The notes: generated by a model not told the origin, from the letters alone. 64,000 nucleotides of DNA from an uncultured Flavobacteriaceae bacterium (GCA_937929935.1 CALFUL010000005.1:1-64000), one strand, 5' to 3'. Counted from the stretch's first letter, positions 44,216-54,189 are shown. Program-made: numbers and translations.

Positions 44216-46327
44216 ATGTCTCAGAACAAAAAAATTCCAAAAAGATATACCATCACAGCGGCCTTGCCGTATACCAATGGCCCCATACATATTGGGCATT
44301 TAGCTGGTGTTTATGTGCCTGCTGATATCTATGCTAGATATTTAAGAGGTATTGGCAAAGACGTCGCTTTTATTTGTGGCAGTGATGAACATGGGGTTGC
44401 TATTTCAATGAAAGCCAAAAAAGAAGGTATCACTCCTAAAGAAGTAATCGATAAATATGATGGTATTATTCGTCAGTCGTTTCAAGACTTCGGAATTACC
44501 TTTGACAATTATTCACGTACATCTCGCGAAATACATCATAAAACTGCTGGAAATTTTTTCAAAAAATTGCATAAACAAGGCGATTTTATAGAGGAGACAA
44601 AGGAACAATTATATGATGCGGAAGCAGATCAGTTTTTGGCTGACCGTTATGTGATTGGTACCTGCCCTAAATGTCAACATGAAGAGGCTTATGGCGATCA
44701 ATGTGAAAATTGTGGCTCTACTTTAAATGCTACGGATTTAATTAATCCGAAATCAACAGTTTCAGGTGCAGTACCCACAATGAAAGAAACCAAACACTGG
44801 TTTTTACCTTTAGATCGCTATGAAGATTTTCTTCGAAAATGGATTTTAGAGGGACATAAATCAGATTGGAAACCAAATGTATATGGTCAATGTAAATCAT
44901 GGATCGATGGTGGCTTGGCCCCTCGTGCGGTAACACGTGATTTAGACTGGGGAATTCCTGTGCCCGTAGAAGGTGGCGAAGGCAAAGTACTATATGTTTG
45001 GTTTGATGCCCCAATAGGATACATTTCATCAACTAAAGAATGGGCAGAACGTGAAGGAAAAGATTGGGAGCCGTATTGGAAATCTGAAGACACCAAGCTA
45101 GTGCATTTTATTGGCAAGGATAATATTGTTTTTCACTGTATTATTTTCCCTGCCATACTCAAAGCACATGGTGACTATATTTTACCAGATAATGTACCTG
45201 CCAATGAATTCCTGAATTTAGAAGGCAACAAATTATCTACCTCTAAAAATTGGGCAGTTTGGTTGCATGAGTATTTACAGGAATTTCCTGATATGCAAGA
45301 TTCGCTCAGATATGCACTTACGGCAAACGCACCTGAAACAAAAGACAATGATTTTACTTGGAAAGATTTTCAAGCGAGAAATAATAATGAACTTGTTGCC
45401 ATCTTTGGCAACTTCATCAACCGCGTGGTGGTGTTGACCAATAAATATTACGAAGGTCAGGTGCCAGCAGCAAATGCTTTCTCTAAAGTTGATGAAGAAA
45501 CTTTAGCAGCTTTAAAAGAATTTCCGGCAACAATTGAAAGTTCTTTAAAGCGCTACCGTTTTAGAGAAGCTGGGCAAGAATTAATGAACCTTGCACGCCT
45601 AGGAAACAAATACTTGGCTGATGAAGAACCCTGGAAAGTTATCAAAGAAGATGAAGCTCGTGTGCAGACCATCATGTTTGTTGCATTGCAAATCGCAACA
45701 GCACTTGCAGTTTTAAGTGAGCCCTTTTTGCCGTTTACAAGTACAAAACTTAAAAATATACTGAATGTCACTTCGGCTACGCTCAGTGACCAAAATTCGG
45801 AGGCTGAGCGGAGTCGAAGCCACCGCTGGAGTGATGTTGCAACAGAAGAAACTTTGCTTCCCGCAGGTCACCAAATCAACAAAGCCGAACTCCTATTTAG
45901 AAAAATAGAAGACAAAGAAATACAAGCACAACTCGACAAATTAGAAGCAACTAAAAAAGCAAACGAAAACGCTAACAAAGAACTTATGCCACAAAAAAAC
46001 ACCATTAACTTTGATGATTTTACAAAAATAGACATGCGTGTTGGTACTATTGTCGAAGCTGAAAAAATGGCCAAGACTAAGAAATTAATGATCCTGAAAG
46101 TAGATACTGGTTTAGACACCAGAACTATTGTTTCAGGTATTGCTGAGAGTTTTACCCCTGAAGAAATTCTGGGTAAAAAAGTTACGGTACTTATCAACCT
46201 TGCGCCGAGAGCATTACGTGGCGTTGATAGTGAGGGTATGATCCTGATGACGGAAAATGCCGAGGGTAAATTAGTTTTTGTCAACCCTGATGAGGAAGGT
46301 GTTGGTAATGGGGAAGGAATAAGTTAA
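44216..46327 (+). CDS. metG: Methionyl-tRNA synthetase
   Basis: This class I synthetase charges tRNA-Met. It shows [16 protein letters not shown] (HIGH site), a zinc knuckle [33 protein letters not shown], and [11 protein letters not shown] (KMSKS-type loop). A C-terminal tRNA-binding domain (~residues 600-703, [20 protein letters not shown]) follows. At 703 residues it is slightly long. Residues ~518-537 are encoded by a short palindromic repeat inserted in frame (45767-45826), between the anticodon-binding domain and the C-terminal domain. Confidence 0.95.
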   Translation: MSQNKKIPKRYTITAALPYTNGPIHIGHLAGVYVPADIYARYLRGIGKDVAFICGSDEHGVAISMKAKKEGITPKEVIDKYDGIIRQSFQDFGITFDNYSRTSREIHHKTAGNFFKKLHKQGDFIEETKEQLYDAEADQFLADRYVIGTCPKCQHEEAYGDQCENCGSTLNATDLINPKSTVSGAVPTMKETKHWFLPLDRYEDFLRKWILEGHKSDWKPNVYGQCKSWIDGGLAPRAVTRDLDWGIPVPVEGGEGKVLYVWFDAPIGYISSTKEWAEREGKDWEPYWKSEDTKLVHFIGKDNIVFHCIIFPAILKAHGDYILPDNVPANEFLNLEGNKLSTSKNWAVWLHEYLQEFPDMQDSLRYALTANAPETKDNDFTWKDFQARNNNELVAIFGNFINRVVVLTNKYYEGQVPAANAFSKVDEETLAALKEFPATIESSLKRYRFREAGQELMNLARLGNKYLADEEPWKVIKEDEARVQTIMFVALQIATALAVLSEPFLPFTSTKLKNILNVTSATLSDQNSEAERSRSHRWSDVATEETLLPAGHQINKAELLFRKIEDKEIQAQLDKLEATKKANENANKELMPQKNTINFDDFTKIDMRVGTIVEAEKMAKTKKLMILKVDTGLDTRTIVSGIAESFTPEEILGKKVTVLINLAPRALRGVDSEGMILMTENAEGKLVFVNPDEEGVGNGEGIS
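45767..45826. repeat. Palindromic repeat inserted in frame within metG
   Basis: CTTCGGCTACGCTCAG (45771-45786) and CTGAGCGGAGTCGAAG (45804-45819) are complementary at 14 of 16 positions. GTCACT/AGTGAC at the left forms a further small stem. It encodes about 20 polar residues ([20 protein letters not shown]) that interrupt the expected ILN-to-WSDV junction. Confidence 0.75.
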
Positions 46328-46338
46328 ATAATTTGTCT

Positions 46339-46372
46339 AGTCGAGACCTATTTGTATCAAGAGGTCTCGACT
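46339..46372. repeat. Perfect 11-bp hairpin repeat downstream of metG
   Basis: AGTCGAGACCT (46339-46349) and AGGTCTCGACT (46362-46372) are exact complements. It carries the TCGAG core of the other dispersed repeats and may also serve as a terminator-like structure for metG. Confidence 0.65.
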
Positions 46373-46455
46373 GCGCTCGACCAGAAAAGTGTGTCAAGAA
46401 CCCAAATTTGAAAAAATATTGAATCCTATTCAAAGCTTCTCGATACAAATTTTCT

Positions 46456-46498
46456 CCTTTTTCGAAACTCAGATTGGATTCAAAAACCCATAATCATC
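46456..46498 (-). repeat. Degenerate copy of the ~57-bp repeat
   Basis: CTTCTCGATACAAATTTTCTCC followed by TTTTTCGAAACTCAGATTGGA resembles the inverted repeat copies at 28818 and 28888. It lies in the 253-base gap between metG and the next gene, which otherwise holds only the hairpin at 46339-46372. Confidence 0.5.
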
Positions 46499-46580
46499 AT
46501 ATGAATTTTAATTTCTACATTAAAGCTTGTAAACATCAACCTAGTTTATAGGCGTACAGGCAATCCTAAAAAGGTAATAT

Positions 46581-48062
46581 ATGATTCAAAAAACTTTTCT
46601 ACTTCTTATAACAGTTTTTACAGTTTTGGCTTCTTCTGTTACACATGCGCAACCCGTTTTGAATGCAACAAAAACTAATTTTCATGCTGGAGAATTTACT
46701 GAAACTTTTTCAATGACTGACCATGAAAATAACATTCATATTTTTTTAACAAGCAGCAACAAAATTGGTCATTTGATGTATGATTCATCATTTAATCTTC
46801 TAAAAGAAAATCGATATGAAGTAACTTTAGGAGAAGTTAATCTTGTGCAAGGGTATTATTTTAATCAAGACAAAATCAATATTTATTTTTCAAATAATAA
46901 ACTCAATAAATTTCATCTCTTTACCCTCGAGCATGATGAAAAATTTGAATTATCAAACTTTGAATTTGAAAAAGGAAAAGAGGTTGTCATTCAAAAAATC
47001 AATGCTCATAATAATTTTTACATTCTAACAAGTGTTAAAAAATCATCTATTCTGAAAATATATAATTTCAAGAATTCTGGCTACGATACCTTTTTTCATG
47101 ATTTCTCAGAAGAAACTTTTCTCTCTCAAAAAAACGAAAAAACAACATTATGGAATATTCTGAAAAGGAAATCTATTGAAGTTTTTGAAGATGACATTCC
47201 AACCTCTATTGTACTTAGTGCTGAACCTATTAAAATTTATCCAGGATTAGATGAAGTGACCATTACGCTAAACCACAGAAAAAACCTGACAAGAATCATC
47301 ACTTTAAACCTAACTAGTCAAAAAAACGAAATTGATTATCTATTAATTCCTGAGCATAGAATAGAAAATAAAGAATATCACAAATCAAATTCTTTTATCT
47401 ACAATAATGTTATCTATCAAATACTCTGTGATAACCACCAGCTAATTATTCAATTTTTTGATAGAAAAGAAAAAAAGCTAATCAATGAATTTCATTTAGA
47501 TGAAAATGATAATTTATACTCTCAAAATACTCCAATATTTGAAGGTACTGCGGTTGTATCAGTTGATAATGAAGTGATTCACGACACAAAAACCTTTTTA
47601 AAAAAATTGTCTAGTACAAAAGTAGCCATTGCCGCACTAGAAAAGAATGGTAGCATTATAACAACGGTTGGTGCTAACGGAATAAGAACAAATAATTTTA
47701 CTGGTGTACCAATGAAGGATAAACCCTTTTTTGAAATGAAGGGTGATCCCTTATTTGAAGAAACAATAGGTGGAATCCCAATCGCAACTTTTGGTCCCAT
47801 TAACATTTCTATTACTCCAATAATTGGCTCATTTTACTCCTACTCAAAATCTAAATCAGTGTACACGCGATATCTTTTTAACCCCACCAATTTTGAGCAT
47901 AAAAAAGGCTATGCAGTAATAAATGTTTTTGATTTAATAGCTGTGTATAAGGGTCGAGAAATAAAAGACATTGCCCCTTCTTACGAAAACATCTTTAAAT
48001 ATAATGACCATTTTATTTATGGTTATTTAACTGATCAAGAGTATCGATTAGTTAAGTTCTAA
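46581..48062 (+). CDS. Secreted hypothetical protein
   Basis: The 493-residue protein has a signal peptide ending SSVTHAQ. The mature part is beta-rich with many Asn, Lys and aromatic residues. No family or catalytic motif is recognised. Near residue 380 it has NGIRTNNFTGVPMKDKPFFE. It may be a periplasmic or surface protein. The gene sits between the repeat-rich metG 3' region and tex, 25 bases upstream of tex. Confidence 0.6.
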   Translation: MIQKTFLLLITVFTVLASSVTHAQPVLNATKTNFHAGEFTETFSMTDHENNIHIFLTSSNKIGHLMYDSSFNLLKENRYEVTLGEVNLVQGYYFNQDKINIYFSNNKLNKFHLFTLEHDEKFELSNFEFEKGKEVVIQKINAHNNFYILTSVKKSSILKIYNFKNSGYDTFFHDFSEETFLSQKNEKTTLWNILKRKSIEVFEDDIPTSIVLSAEPIKIYPGLDEVTITLNHRKNLTRIITLNLTSQKNEIDYLLIPEHRIENKEYHKSNSFIYNNVIYQILCDNHQLIIQFFDRKEKKLINEFHLDENDNLYSQNTPIFEGTAVVSVDNEVIHDTKTFLKKLSSTKVAIAALEKNGSIITTVGANGIRTNNFTGVPMKDKPFFEMKGDPLFEETIGGIPIATFGPINISITPIIGSFYSYSKSKSVYTRYLFNPTNFEHKKGYAVINVFDLIAVYKGREIKDIAPSYENIFKYNDHFIYGYLTDQEYRLVKF

Positions 48063-48087
48063 TATAGTTACCCTCAAGTTTTTCCTA

Positions 48088-50217
48088 ATGAACCTCAGCG
48101 CCTATTTAATAAAACACACTCAATTACCAGAAAAAGGAATTCAAAATACGGTTGAACTTCTTAACCAAGACTGCACGATTCCTTTTATATCACGTTACAG
48201 AAAAGAGAAAACAGGTAACTTAGACGAAGTACAAATTGGTGCAATTGTTCAATTCAAAACTCAATTTGAAGCTTTAGAAAAGAGAAAAAAAGCCATTATA
48301 AAAGCAATTGAAGAGCAAGATACGTTAACCGATGAATTACGTAACAAAGTGAATCAAGCTGAAGATTTGATTACACTTGAAGATATCTATCTCCCCTTTA
48401 AGAAAAAGCGAAAAACAAAAGCTGAGACCGCACGTAAAAACGGCTTAGAACCGCTTGCTAAAATTATCATGGCGCAAAACCATGATGAAATTGATTACAT
48501 AGCTTCTCAATATTTAAATGACCAGGTTCAAAACGAAGATGAAGCTTTAGAAGGCGCACGTCACATTATTGCTGAATGGTTAAATGAGCGTATCTCAATA
48601 AGAAATCAAATTCGAAATCAACTTGAGCGTTCTGCCATGCTTATTACTAAGGTGGTTAAGACTAAAAAAGAAGAAGAAAAAGCGCAAAAATTTAGAGACT
48701 ATTTTGATTGGAGCGAAGCCTTAAAACGCTGCCCATCACACCGCTTTTTAGCTATTTTAAGAGCAGAAAACGAAGGTTTTATTCGAGTCAAAATTGAATT
48801 AGATAATGACTACATCCTATCAAAAATAGCAGATAGAATTATCAAATCTAATAGTTCGTGTACACCCCATGTTCAATTAGCTTTAGAAGATGCGTACAAA
48901 CGATTACTCTTTCCATCTTTATCAAATGAAATTCTAAAACTAGCGAAAGAAAAAGCAGATGATGAAGCCATCAAAGTTTTTGCGAAAAATTTAAAGCAAC
49001 TTTTATTAGGGGCACCTTTGGGCGAAAAACGTATTCTTGCCCTAGACCCCGGCTTTAGAACAGGGTGTAAGGTAGTTTGCTTGAATGCACAAGGTGAATT
49101 GAAACATAATGAAACAATTTACCCACATGCACCTCAAAATAAAAGTACTGAGGCCATAAAAAAAATTAGTTCTTTAGTTGATGCCTATAAAATTGAGGCT
49201 ATTGCCATTGGCAATGGTACTGCTTCACGTGAGACTGAACACTTAATTAAACGCATTGCTTTTAAAAATCCGCCAGAGGTTTTTGTGGTGAGTGAAGCTG
49301 GTGCGTCAATCTATTCGGCTTCTAAAATTGCGCGTGATGAATTTCCTAATTATGATGTGACCGTTCGAGGCTCCGTTTCTATTGGTCGACGCTTAGCCGA
49401 CCCTTTAGCTGAATTGGTTAAAATTGACGCCAAATCAATTGGCGTTGGGCAATATCAACATGATGTAGACCAGAGTAAATTGCAAACCTCTCTTGATGCC
49501 GTGGTAGAAAGTTGTGTAAACTCTGTAGGCGTCAATATCAATACCGCCAGTGTTTCTTTGCTGAGTTATGTGTCAGGCATTGGCCCTAAATTGGCTGAAA
49601 ACATAGTTAATTATCGAAATGAAAATGGTCCTTTTTTAGACCGAAAAACAATAAAAAATGTTCCGAGGTTAGGCGGAAAAGCCTATGAACAAGGCGTCGC
49701 TTTTCTTCGGATAAAAGAAGCGAAGAATCCTCTAGATGATTCTGCAGTACACCCAGAAAGTTATAGCGTGGTTCAAAAAATGGCTAAGGACAAAAAAACA
49801 CCTATCTCAGTATTAATAGGAAACAAAACTGAACTTCAAAACATTGATTTAAATCTGTATTGTACAGATTCAATTGGTTTACCCACCCTTCAAGACATTA
49901 TAGAAGAGCTTGAAAAACCAGCTCTAGACCGTCGCGAAAAGGCTAAGGTATTTACCTTTGACCAGAATGTGCGTAGCATGGCCGATTTACGAGAAGGACA
50001 ACTGTTGCCAGGTATTGTAAACAACATTACCAACTTTGGTTGTTTTGTAGATATTGGCATTAAAGAAAGTGGATTAATACATGTGTCAAATCTATCTGAT
50101 ACTTTTGTAAAAGATGTGAATGCTCATGTGAGTTTACAAGAGCAAATTATTGTTAAGGTTTTATCTGTAGATATACCTAGAAAGCGAATTCAGCTGGGGT
50201 TGCATAAAAAAACATAA
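48088..50217 (+). CDS. tex: Transcription accessory protein Tex
   Basis: Tex is an RNA-binding protein that acts with RNA polymerase and ribonucleases. The 709 residues include an N-terminal helical region, a YqgF-like ribonuclease-H fold around 320-440 (RILALDPGFRTGCKVVCL), a helix-hairpin-helix (~485-560, LLSYVSGIGPKLAENIVNYR), and a C-terminal S1 domain (LPGIVNNITNFGCFVDIGI, then ESGLIHVSNL). The length is close to the family norm. It is likely to stand alone or be transcribed with the preceding gene. Confidence 0.96.
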   Translation: MNLSAYLIKHTQLPEKGIQNTVELLNQDCTIPFISRYRKEKTGNLDEVQIGAIVQFKTQFEALEKRKKAIIKAIEEQDTLTDELRNKVNQAEDLITLEDIYLPFKKKRKTKAETARKNGLEPLAKIIMAQNHDEIDYIASQYLNDQVQNEDEALEGARHIIAEWLNERISIRNQIRNQLERSAMLITKVVKTKKEEEKAQKFRDYFDWSEALKRCPSHRFLAILRAENEGFIRVKIELDNDYILSKIADRIIKSNSSCTPHVQLALEDAYKRLLFPSLSNEILKLAKEKADDEAIKVFAKNLKQLLLGAPLGEKRILALDPGFRTGCKVVCLNAQGELKHNETIYPHAPQNKSTEAIKKISSLVDAYKIEAIAIGNGTASRETEHLIKRIAFKNPPEVFVVSEAGASIYSASKIARDEFPNYDVTVRGSVSIGRRLADPLAELVKIDAKSIGVGQYQHDVDQSKLQTSLDAVVESCVNSVGVNINTASVSLLSYVSGIGPKLAENIVNYRNENGPFLDRKTIKNVPRLGGKAYEQGVAFLRIKEAKNPLDDSAVHPESYSVVQKMAKDKKTPISVLIGNKTELQNIDLNLYCTDSIGLPTLQDIIEELEKPALDRREKAKVFTFDQNVRSMADLREGQLLPGIVNNITNFGCFVDIGIKESGLIHVSNLSDTFVKDVNAHVSLQEQIIVKVLSVDIPRKRIQLGLHKKT

Positions 50218-50244
50218 GCGCCTTACTGAATAAGCATGCCGAGT

Positions 50245-50805
50245 TTACGAATTATCAATTTTCTTTATCACTCTACATGGGTTTCCTACTGCCAAAACAT
50301 TTTCAGGAATATCTTTAGTGACCACACTGCCTGATCCGATAACAGAATTTTTACCGATGGTAACACCAGGGTTGATGATGGCTCCGCCACCAATCCAAAC
50401 ATTATCACATATGGTTATGGGTTTGGCGAGTTCTATTCCTGAATTTCTAGCTTTAGCCTCAAGCGGATGTGTTGCTGTTAAAATTTGTACTGATGGGGCT
50501 AGCATTACATTTTTGCCAATACGCACAGGTGCAGAATCTAAAATCACACAGCCAAAATTGGCATACGCATTTTCACCCCATGAAATATTGTACCCATAAT
50601 CACAAATAAACGGACTCTCAATTAAAAAGCGTTTTCCTGTTTCTCTAAAAAGTTCTCTAAAAACATGTTTGCGTTGCCGCTCTTTATCATCAGGTATTTC
50701 ATTCAGCCTTCGAATTAAACCCCTGGCTTTTTTTCTATCTTGATCTAATTCTTTATCGCTAGGATCGTAAAATAATCCTTGAATCATTTTCTCTTTTTCT
50801 GTCAT
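50245..50805 (-). CDS. Hexapeptide-repeat sugar O-acetyltransferase
   Basis: The 186-residue protein is a left-handed beta-helix acetyltransferase of the LacA/Maa (maltose/galactoside O-acetyltransferase) type. It has an N-terminal helical segment (MIQGLFYDPSDKELDQDR), hexapeptide repeats (ICDNVWIGGGAIINPGVTIG), and the catalytic His in LTATHPLEAKAR. The C-terminal VGNPCRVIKKI is characteristic. It probably acetylates a mono- or disaccharide with acetyl-CoA. It converges on tex. Confidence 0.9.
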   Translation of the reverse strand: MTEKEKMIQGLFYDPSDKELDQDRKKARGLIRRLNEIPDDKERQRKHVFRELFRETGKRFLIESPFICDYGYNISWGENAYANFGCVILDSAPVRIGKNVMLAPSVQILTATHPLEAKARNSGIELAKPITICDNVWIGGGAIINPGVTIGKNSVIGSGSVVTKDIPENVLAVGNPCRVIKKIDNS

Positions 50806-50990
50806 TTGAGTGCAATTAGAAGTGATGAAAAGTATAAAAAATTAATGGTAATATACAGTATGTCTAGAAAGCGATAATCACATTCTAAATGATTTCAATT
50901 AATCTATGTAGCCCAATTCTTCATAAAAAACTTAAAAAAGAATGACAAATGTCAAGCTTTTTTCTATTTTCACCCTCTCAAATACGCCCT

Positions 50991-51593
50991 ATGAAAAGCT
51001 TAACTATTTCTTTAATTCTAATATTATCTTTTGGCATTTTAAATGCCCAAAAGTTTGAAGTACTTACAGGCGATTTAATTACCGTTAGCGATGCTAAAAA
51101 ATTCAATGTTGAATTTGAATATGCATCTGATTTAAAAGTCAACAATAAAAGTGAAGAAACGTATATTAAGCAACGAGCTGATAAAAAGGAGAAAATAGAA
51201 AAAGGTTCAGGGGTTGAATTCATACAACTTTGGTATAAGAATAGAACAGGCCAATATGAACCTACTTTAATTCAGCAATTCAATAGTTTTAATTTAGATG
51301 ATTCTCAGGTAACCACTTCTAGAAATTTTGCTTCAGCAAAATACACCATGCTTGTTAAAACCAATGATATCAATCCGGGTTATGCCAACATCTTTTATGT
51401 TCAGGCTGGTAAGATAGAATTTGATGTTCTTTTTTATGAGACTGCTAAACCAGAAATAATTCTTTGTAGAGTAAAAACCAAAATTCGAGGCGGTGCAGTT
51501 GCAGATGAACTAGAGAGAATACGTTCAGTATATGGTAATTTAGGACTTGCCCTTTCAAAACGCATAAACCGTAAATCTTTGGCAGTAAAATAA
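50991..51593 (+). CDS. Secreted hypothetical protein
   Basis: The ATG at 50991 gives 200 residues with a clear signal peptide (SLTISLILILSFGILNAQ). The upstream ATG at 50949 would place 14 residues in front of this signal and is less likely. The mature part has acidic and basic residues (TYIKQRADKKEKIEKGSG), with a C-terminal basic end (SKRINRKSLAVK). No family is recognised. The gene converges with ssb and both share the terminator region 51601-51636. Confidence 0.6.
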   Translation: MKSLTISLILILSFGILNAQKFEVLTGDLITVSDAKKFNVEFEYASDLKVNNKSEETYIKQRADKKEKIEKGSGVEFIQLWYKNRTGQYEPTLIQQFNSFNLDDSQVTTSRNFASAKYTMLVKTNDINPGYANIFYVQAGKIEFDVLFYETAKPEIILCRVKTKIRGGAVADELERIRSVYGNLGLALSKRINRKSLAVK

Positions 51594-51600
51594 TAGCGCC

Positions 51601-51636
51601 AAAAAAAAATTGGAGAAACCAATCAGCTCCTCCAAT
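51601..51636 (-). terminator. Intrinsic terminator of ssb
   Basis: On the minus strand ATTGGAG (51636-51630) pairs with CTCCAAT (51615-51609) around a 14-base loop, followed by a run of eight Ts (51608-51601). In the plus direction the same stem precedes a short T run. Confidence 0.75.
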
Positions 51637-51656
51637 CTCCTTTTTAAATCAAACTA

Positions 51657-51989
51657 CTACTTACCCAACATCAAAAGCTCGTTGCATTTGATCTCAGTGA
51701 TATATCTTTTCTCGCCTTCTTTATTTTCATAAGAGCGATGTGTTAATTTACCTTCAACAGCGACTTGTTTTCCTTTCGCCAAATAGTTTTCTACAATTTC
51801 AGCCGTTTTACCCCAAGCAACTATATTGTGCCATTGGGTGTCTTCTACTTTTTCGCCTTTAGCATTCTTATAACTATCGCTAGTTGCTAAAGAAAATTTT
51901 GCCAGCTTGCTGCCGCTTTCTAAGTTTACAATTTCTGGATCTTGTCCTAAATGGCCAATCAACTGTACTGAATTTTTAAGTGCGTTCAT
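51657..51989 (-). CDS. ssb: Single-stranded DNA-binding protein (short)
   Basis: The ATG at 51989 gives a 110-residue OB-fold SSB, starting MNALKNSVQLIGHLGQDPE; the ATG at 52013 adds eight residues. It has WHNIVAWGKTAEIVENYLAKG and VAVEGKLTHRSYE. It ends right after the OB fold (NELLMLGK) with no acidic DDDIPF-type C-terminal tail, so it cannot recruit partners in the standard way. It may be a secondary SSB, with a full-length paralogue expected elsewhere in the genome. Confidence 0.9.
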   Translation of the reverse strand: MNALKNSVQLIGHLGQDPEIVNLESGSKLAKFSLATSDSYKNAKGEKVEDTQWHNIVAWGKTAEIVENYLAKGKQVAVEGKLTHRSYENKEGEKRYITEIKCNELLMLGK

Positions 51990-52059
51990 AATTTTAATTT
52001 TTGCATCTGCCATAGTATGCAGACAGGTTTAATAATTTGTTTTGTCGAGTTCTTATGTT

Positions 52060-52147
52060 ACTGAATCAAGTTCAGCATAAATACTGAAACAAGTCTAGCA
52101 TGAATACTGAATCAAGTTCAGCATAAATACTGAAAACAAATCAGTAG
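52060..52147 (+). repeat. 23-bp tandem repeat array
   Basis: Three full units (52060-52082, 52083-52105, 52106-52128) and a partial fourth share ACTGAATCAAGTTCAGCATAA. Each holds the small palindrome CTGAA-n5-TTCAG (with one diverged unit). They lie in the ~425-base region 51990-52415 between ssb and the plug-domain gene, in which I see no gene. There is no sign of CRISPR spacing, because the units are contiguous. Confidence 0.85.
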
Positions 52148-52415
52148 TACTTCGACACTGCAAACATAGAACCGCACTTCACTTTGATTCGGTTGAGAAA
52201 TAATTACTTTCGTTTACAAACGTTTAAAAATAGATATATTATTGATTATTAAAATTTTATAAAATTTTAATTTAACACAAATTAAGTGTTTGTTCGAGAA
52301 TTTTTAATAATACTAAAATGATATTTTTATTTTTTTTCTTACGAAGAATACTTAAATTATGTGATACAAACCGTAGTATAATTAATATACTTATCATAAG
52401 AAATTATTGTCTTTA

Positions 52416-53948
52416 ATGAAAAAAGATGTATTCATACTTCTATTAATTATTTATCCTTCGCTTCTATTAAGCCAAGAAATCAGAGGAAAAGTTTTTTATG
52501 AGAATAGACCTCTCGAGGGAGTCAATATTATTAACGCGGCTACTCTTTCAGGAACATCTTCCAATAGTAGAGGTAAATTCAAACTTCCTGTTACTTTAGG
52601 AGATTCTATTATTGTTTCGTTTGTAGGAATGAAAACCATTAAAAGAAAAATAATTAATTATGAAGAACTAATTATAAATATGGAATCCGATTATAATGCT
52701 CTTGATGGCGCGACAGTTGTGGGTTCAAAAAAGCCTTCTAAGTATAGCAGGGAAAAAGTAAAGACTTTTGAAAATAGTTTCGGAGAAGTAGATATTAAGA
52801 AATCGGGGTATTCAATAAATCAAGTTCTAGGCAAAGATATCGTTAATTCTGTTGGTCGTGATAGAGGATTAATTCCTGCAATTGTCTTCGCATTAGAGGG
52901 TAAAGTCTCTTCATATCAAGTAGGTTTGGGCGGTGTTGTGCTTCGTGGCTCGGGATCTATTAATACCACGTCATATGCGTTATGGGAAATTGATGGTCAA
53001 ACATTTGATGGCTTCCCTCCTCATGTTGATTTAAATACCGTAGAATATGTGAATGTTGTTAAAGGTTTGGGGGGAACTGCCTTGTATGGCACCAGAGGTC
53101 GTGGAGGGGTAATTGTAGTTAAAACAACACTAGGAAAAAGATTGAATTCGAAAGTAAAAAACTCCAGCAATGATGAATTGGGTCAAAAGGGAATTTCATA
53201 CTCACAAACAAGTAAAAAACATAAATTCGATAATCTAAGGAATGAGAAACAAATTATTGAAACAGCAAAATATTTAAGCCAAGATTTTAATGGTCTTAGG
53301 GGTCTTGCGTATTACTCTCAATCAATAGGAGAACAACTAGCAGCTGCCAAAATTTATAGGATGATACTTTCAAATTCTGAGGATAAAATTAATTCTATGA
53401 GGGATTTAGCGCATACCTGGGCAATAAGTGGACGCACCCAAAAAGCATGGAATAGTTACATGATTGCTTTAAAGGAAAATAATGGTGAATTCCAGGAAGC
53501 AAATATTTATAAAATTATCTTCAATGAAATGGAACGTTTATATGTTACGGAAAACCTAGAGAATAAGGTAAATGATAAATTTGAAATTAAGTCCGATTTT
53601 TCTAACTCTCAAAAAAACACCACTAGAATTGTAATTGAGTGGTGCAATCCTGGACATAACTTATCTATCGAGGTACTGAATCCTAATCTACAATCGTATA
53701 CTGAAAATTTTGGGAGTGCTTTCCAAAAAAATGATAGAATACAGGAATTTTTTCTAGATGACACCCTAAAAGGTGAATGGGTTTTTAATTTGACCCAAGA
53801 ATTTGATAATCAGAATGACTTAAAGCTAAAAGTCACGATTTATAGAAATTGGTTTTCTTATTCAAAAACTGTGGCACAAATAAAATATTTTGAATTAGAA
53901 AAAGGTGATAACAGAACTTATTATTTATTCAATCTTAATATGCTTTAA
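52416..53948 (+). CDS. Secreted carboxypeptidase-regulatory and TonB-plug-like protein without a beta barrel
   Basis: The ATG at 52416 gives 510 residues (TTG 52407 would add three). It has a signal peptide (LLLIIYPSLLLSQ), a CarboxypepD-regulatory-like domain (~20-95), and a TonB-receptor plug-like segment (~125-240, with LRGSGSINTTSYALWEIDG and GTRGRGGVIVVKT). It then has a helical TPR-like region (~280-385) and a C-terminal beta domain. No outer-membrane beta barrel follows, so it is not a normal TonB-dependent receptor. A role as a periplasmic or surface accessory is possible. Confidence 0.7.
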   Translation: MKKDVFILLLIIYPSLLLSQEIRGKVFYENRPLEGVNIINAATLSGTSSNSRGKFKLPVTLGDSIIVSFVGMKTIKRKIINYEELIINMESDYNALDGATVVGSKKPSKYSREKVKTFENSFGEVDIKKSGYSINQVLGKDIVNSVGRDRGLIPAIVFALEGKVSSYQVGLGGVVLRGSGSINTTSYALWEIDGQTFDGFPPHVDLNTVEYVNVVKGLGGTALYGTRGRGGVIVVKTTLGKRLNSKVKNSSNDELGQKGISYSQTSKKHKFDNLRNEKQIIETAKYLSQDFNGLRGLAYYSQSIGEQLAAAKIYRMILSNSEDKINSMRDLAHTWAISGRTQKAWNSYMIALKENNGEFQEANIYKIIFNEMERLYVTENLENKVNDKFEIKSDFSNSQKNTTRIVIEWCNPGHNLSIEVLNPNLQSYTENFGSAFQKNDRIQEFFLDDTLKGEWVFNLTQEFDNQNDLKLKVTIYRNWFSYSKTVAQIKYFELEKGDNRTYYLFNLNML

Positions 53949-54147
53949 AGCATCGGCATCTATATACAATGTGGGCGAGAAGTTTTAACTGAAATTTAAC
54001 GCAGTTTGTCGAAACTTTTCTTAAATTCTAACGACTATTATGTATATTGAAAAAATATTATTATTTAATAGATTTTTATTATACTTAAGTGCATTTAACA
54101 TAATTAATATCTATTGTTAATAGTTACAATGTTATTAACAATACAAT

Positions 54148-54155
54148 TACATTTG
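54148..54155 (+). promoter_or_regulatory. Putative -7 box for the two-gene unit
   Basis: TACATTTG fits TAnnTTTG and lies 35 bases before the GTG start at 54190. The preceding 200 bases (53949-54147) are very AT-rich and show no gene. Confidence 0.4.
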
Positions 54156-54189
54156 CACCGTTAAATAAATAACGCAAACAACAACAATT

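Noticed and set aside
52060-52147. CRISPR-like array
   Set aside because: The 23-bp units are contiguous with no spacers and no cas genes are nearby.
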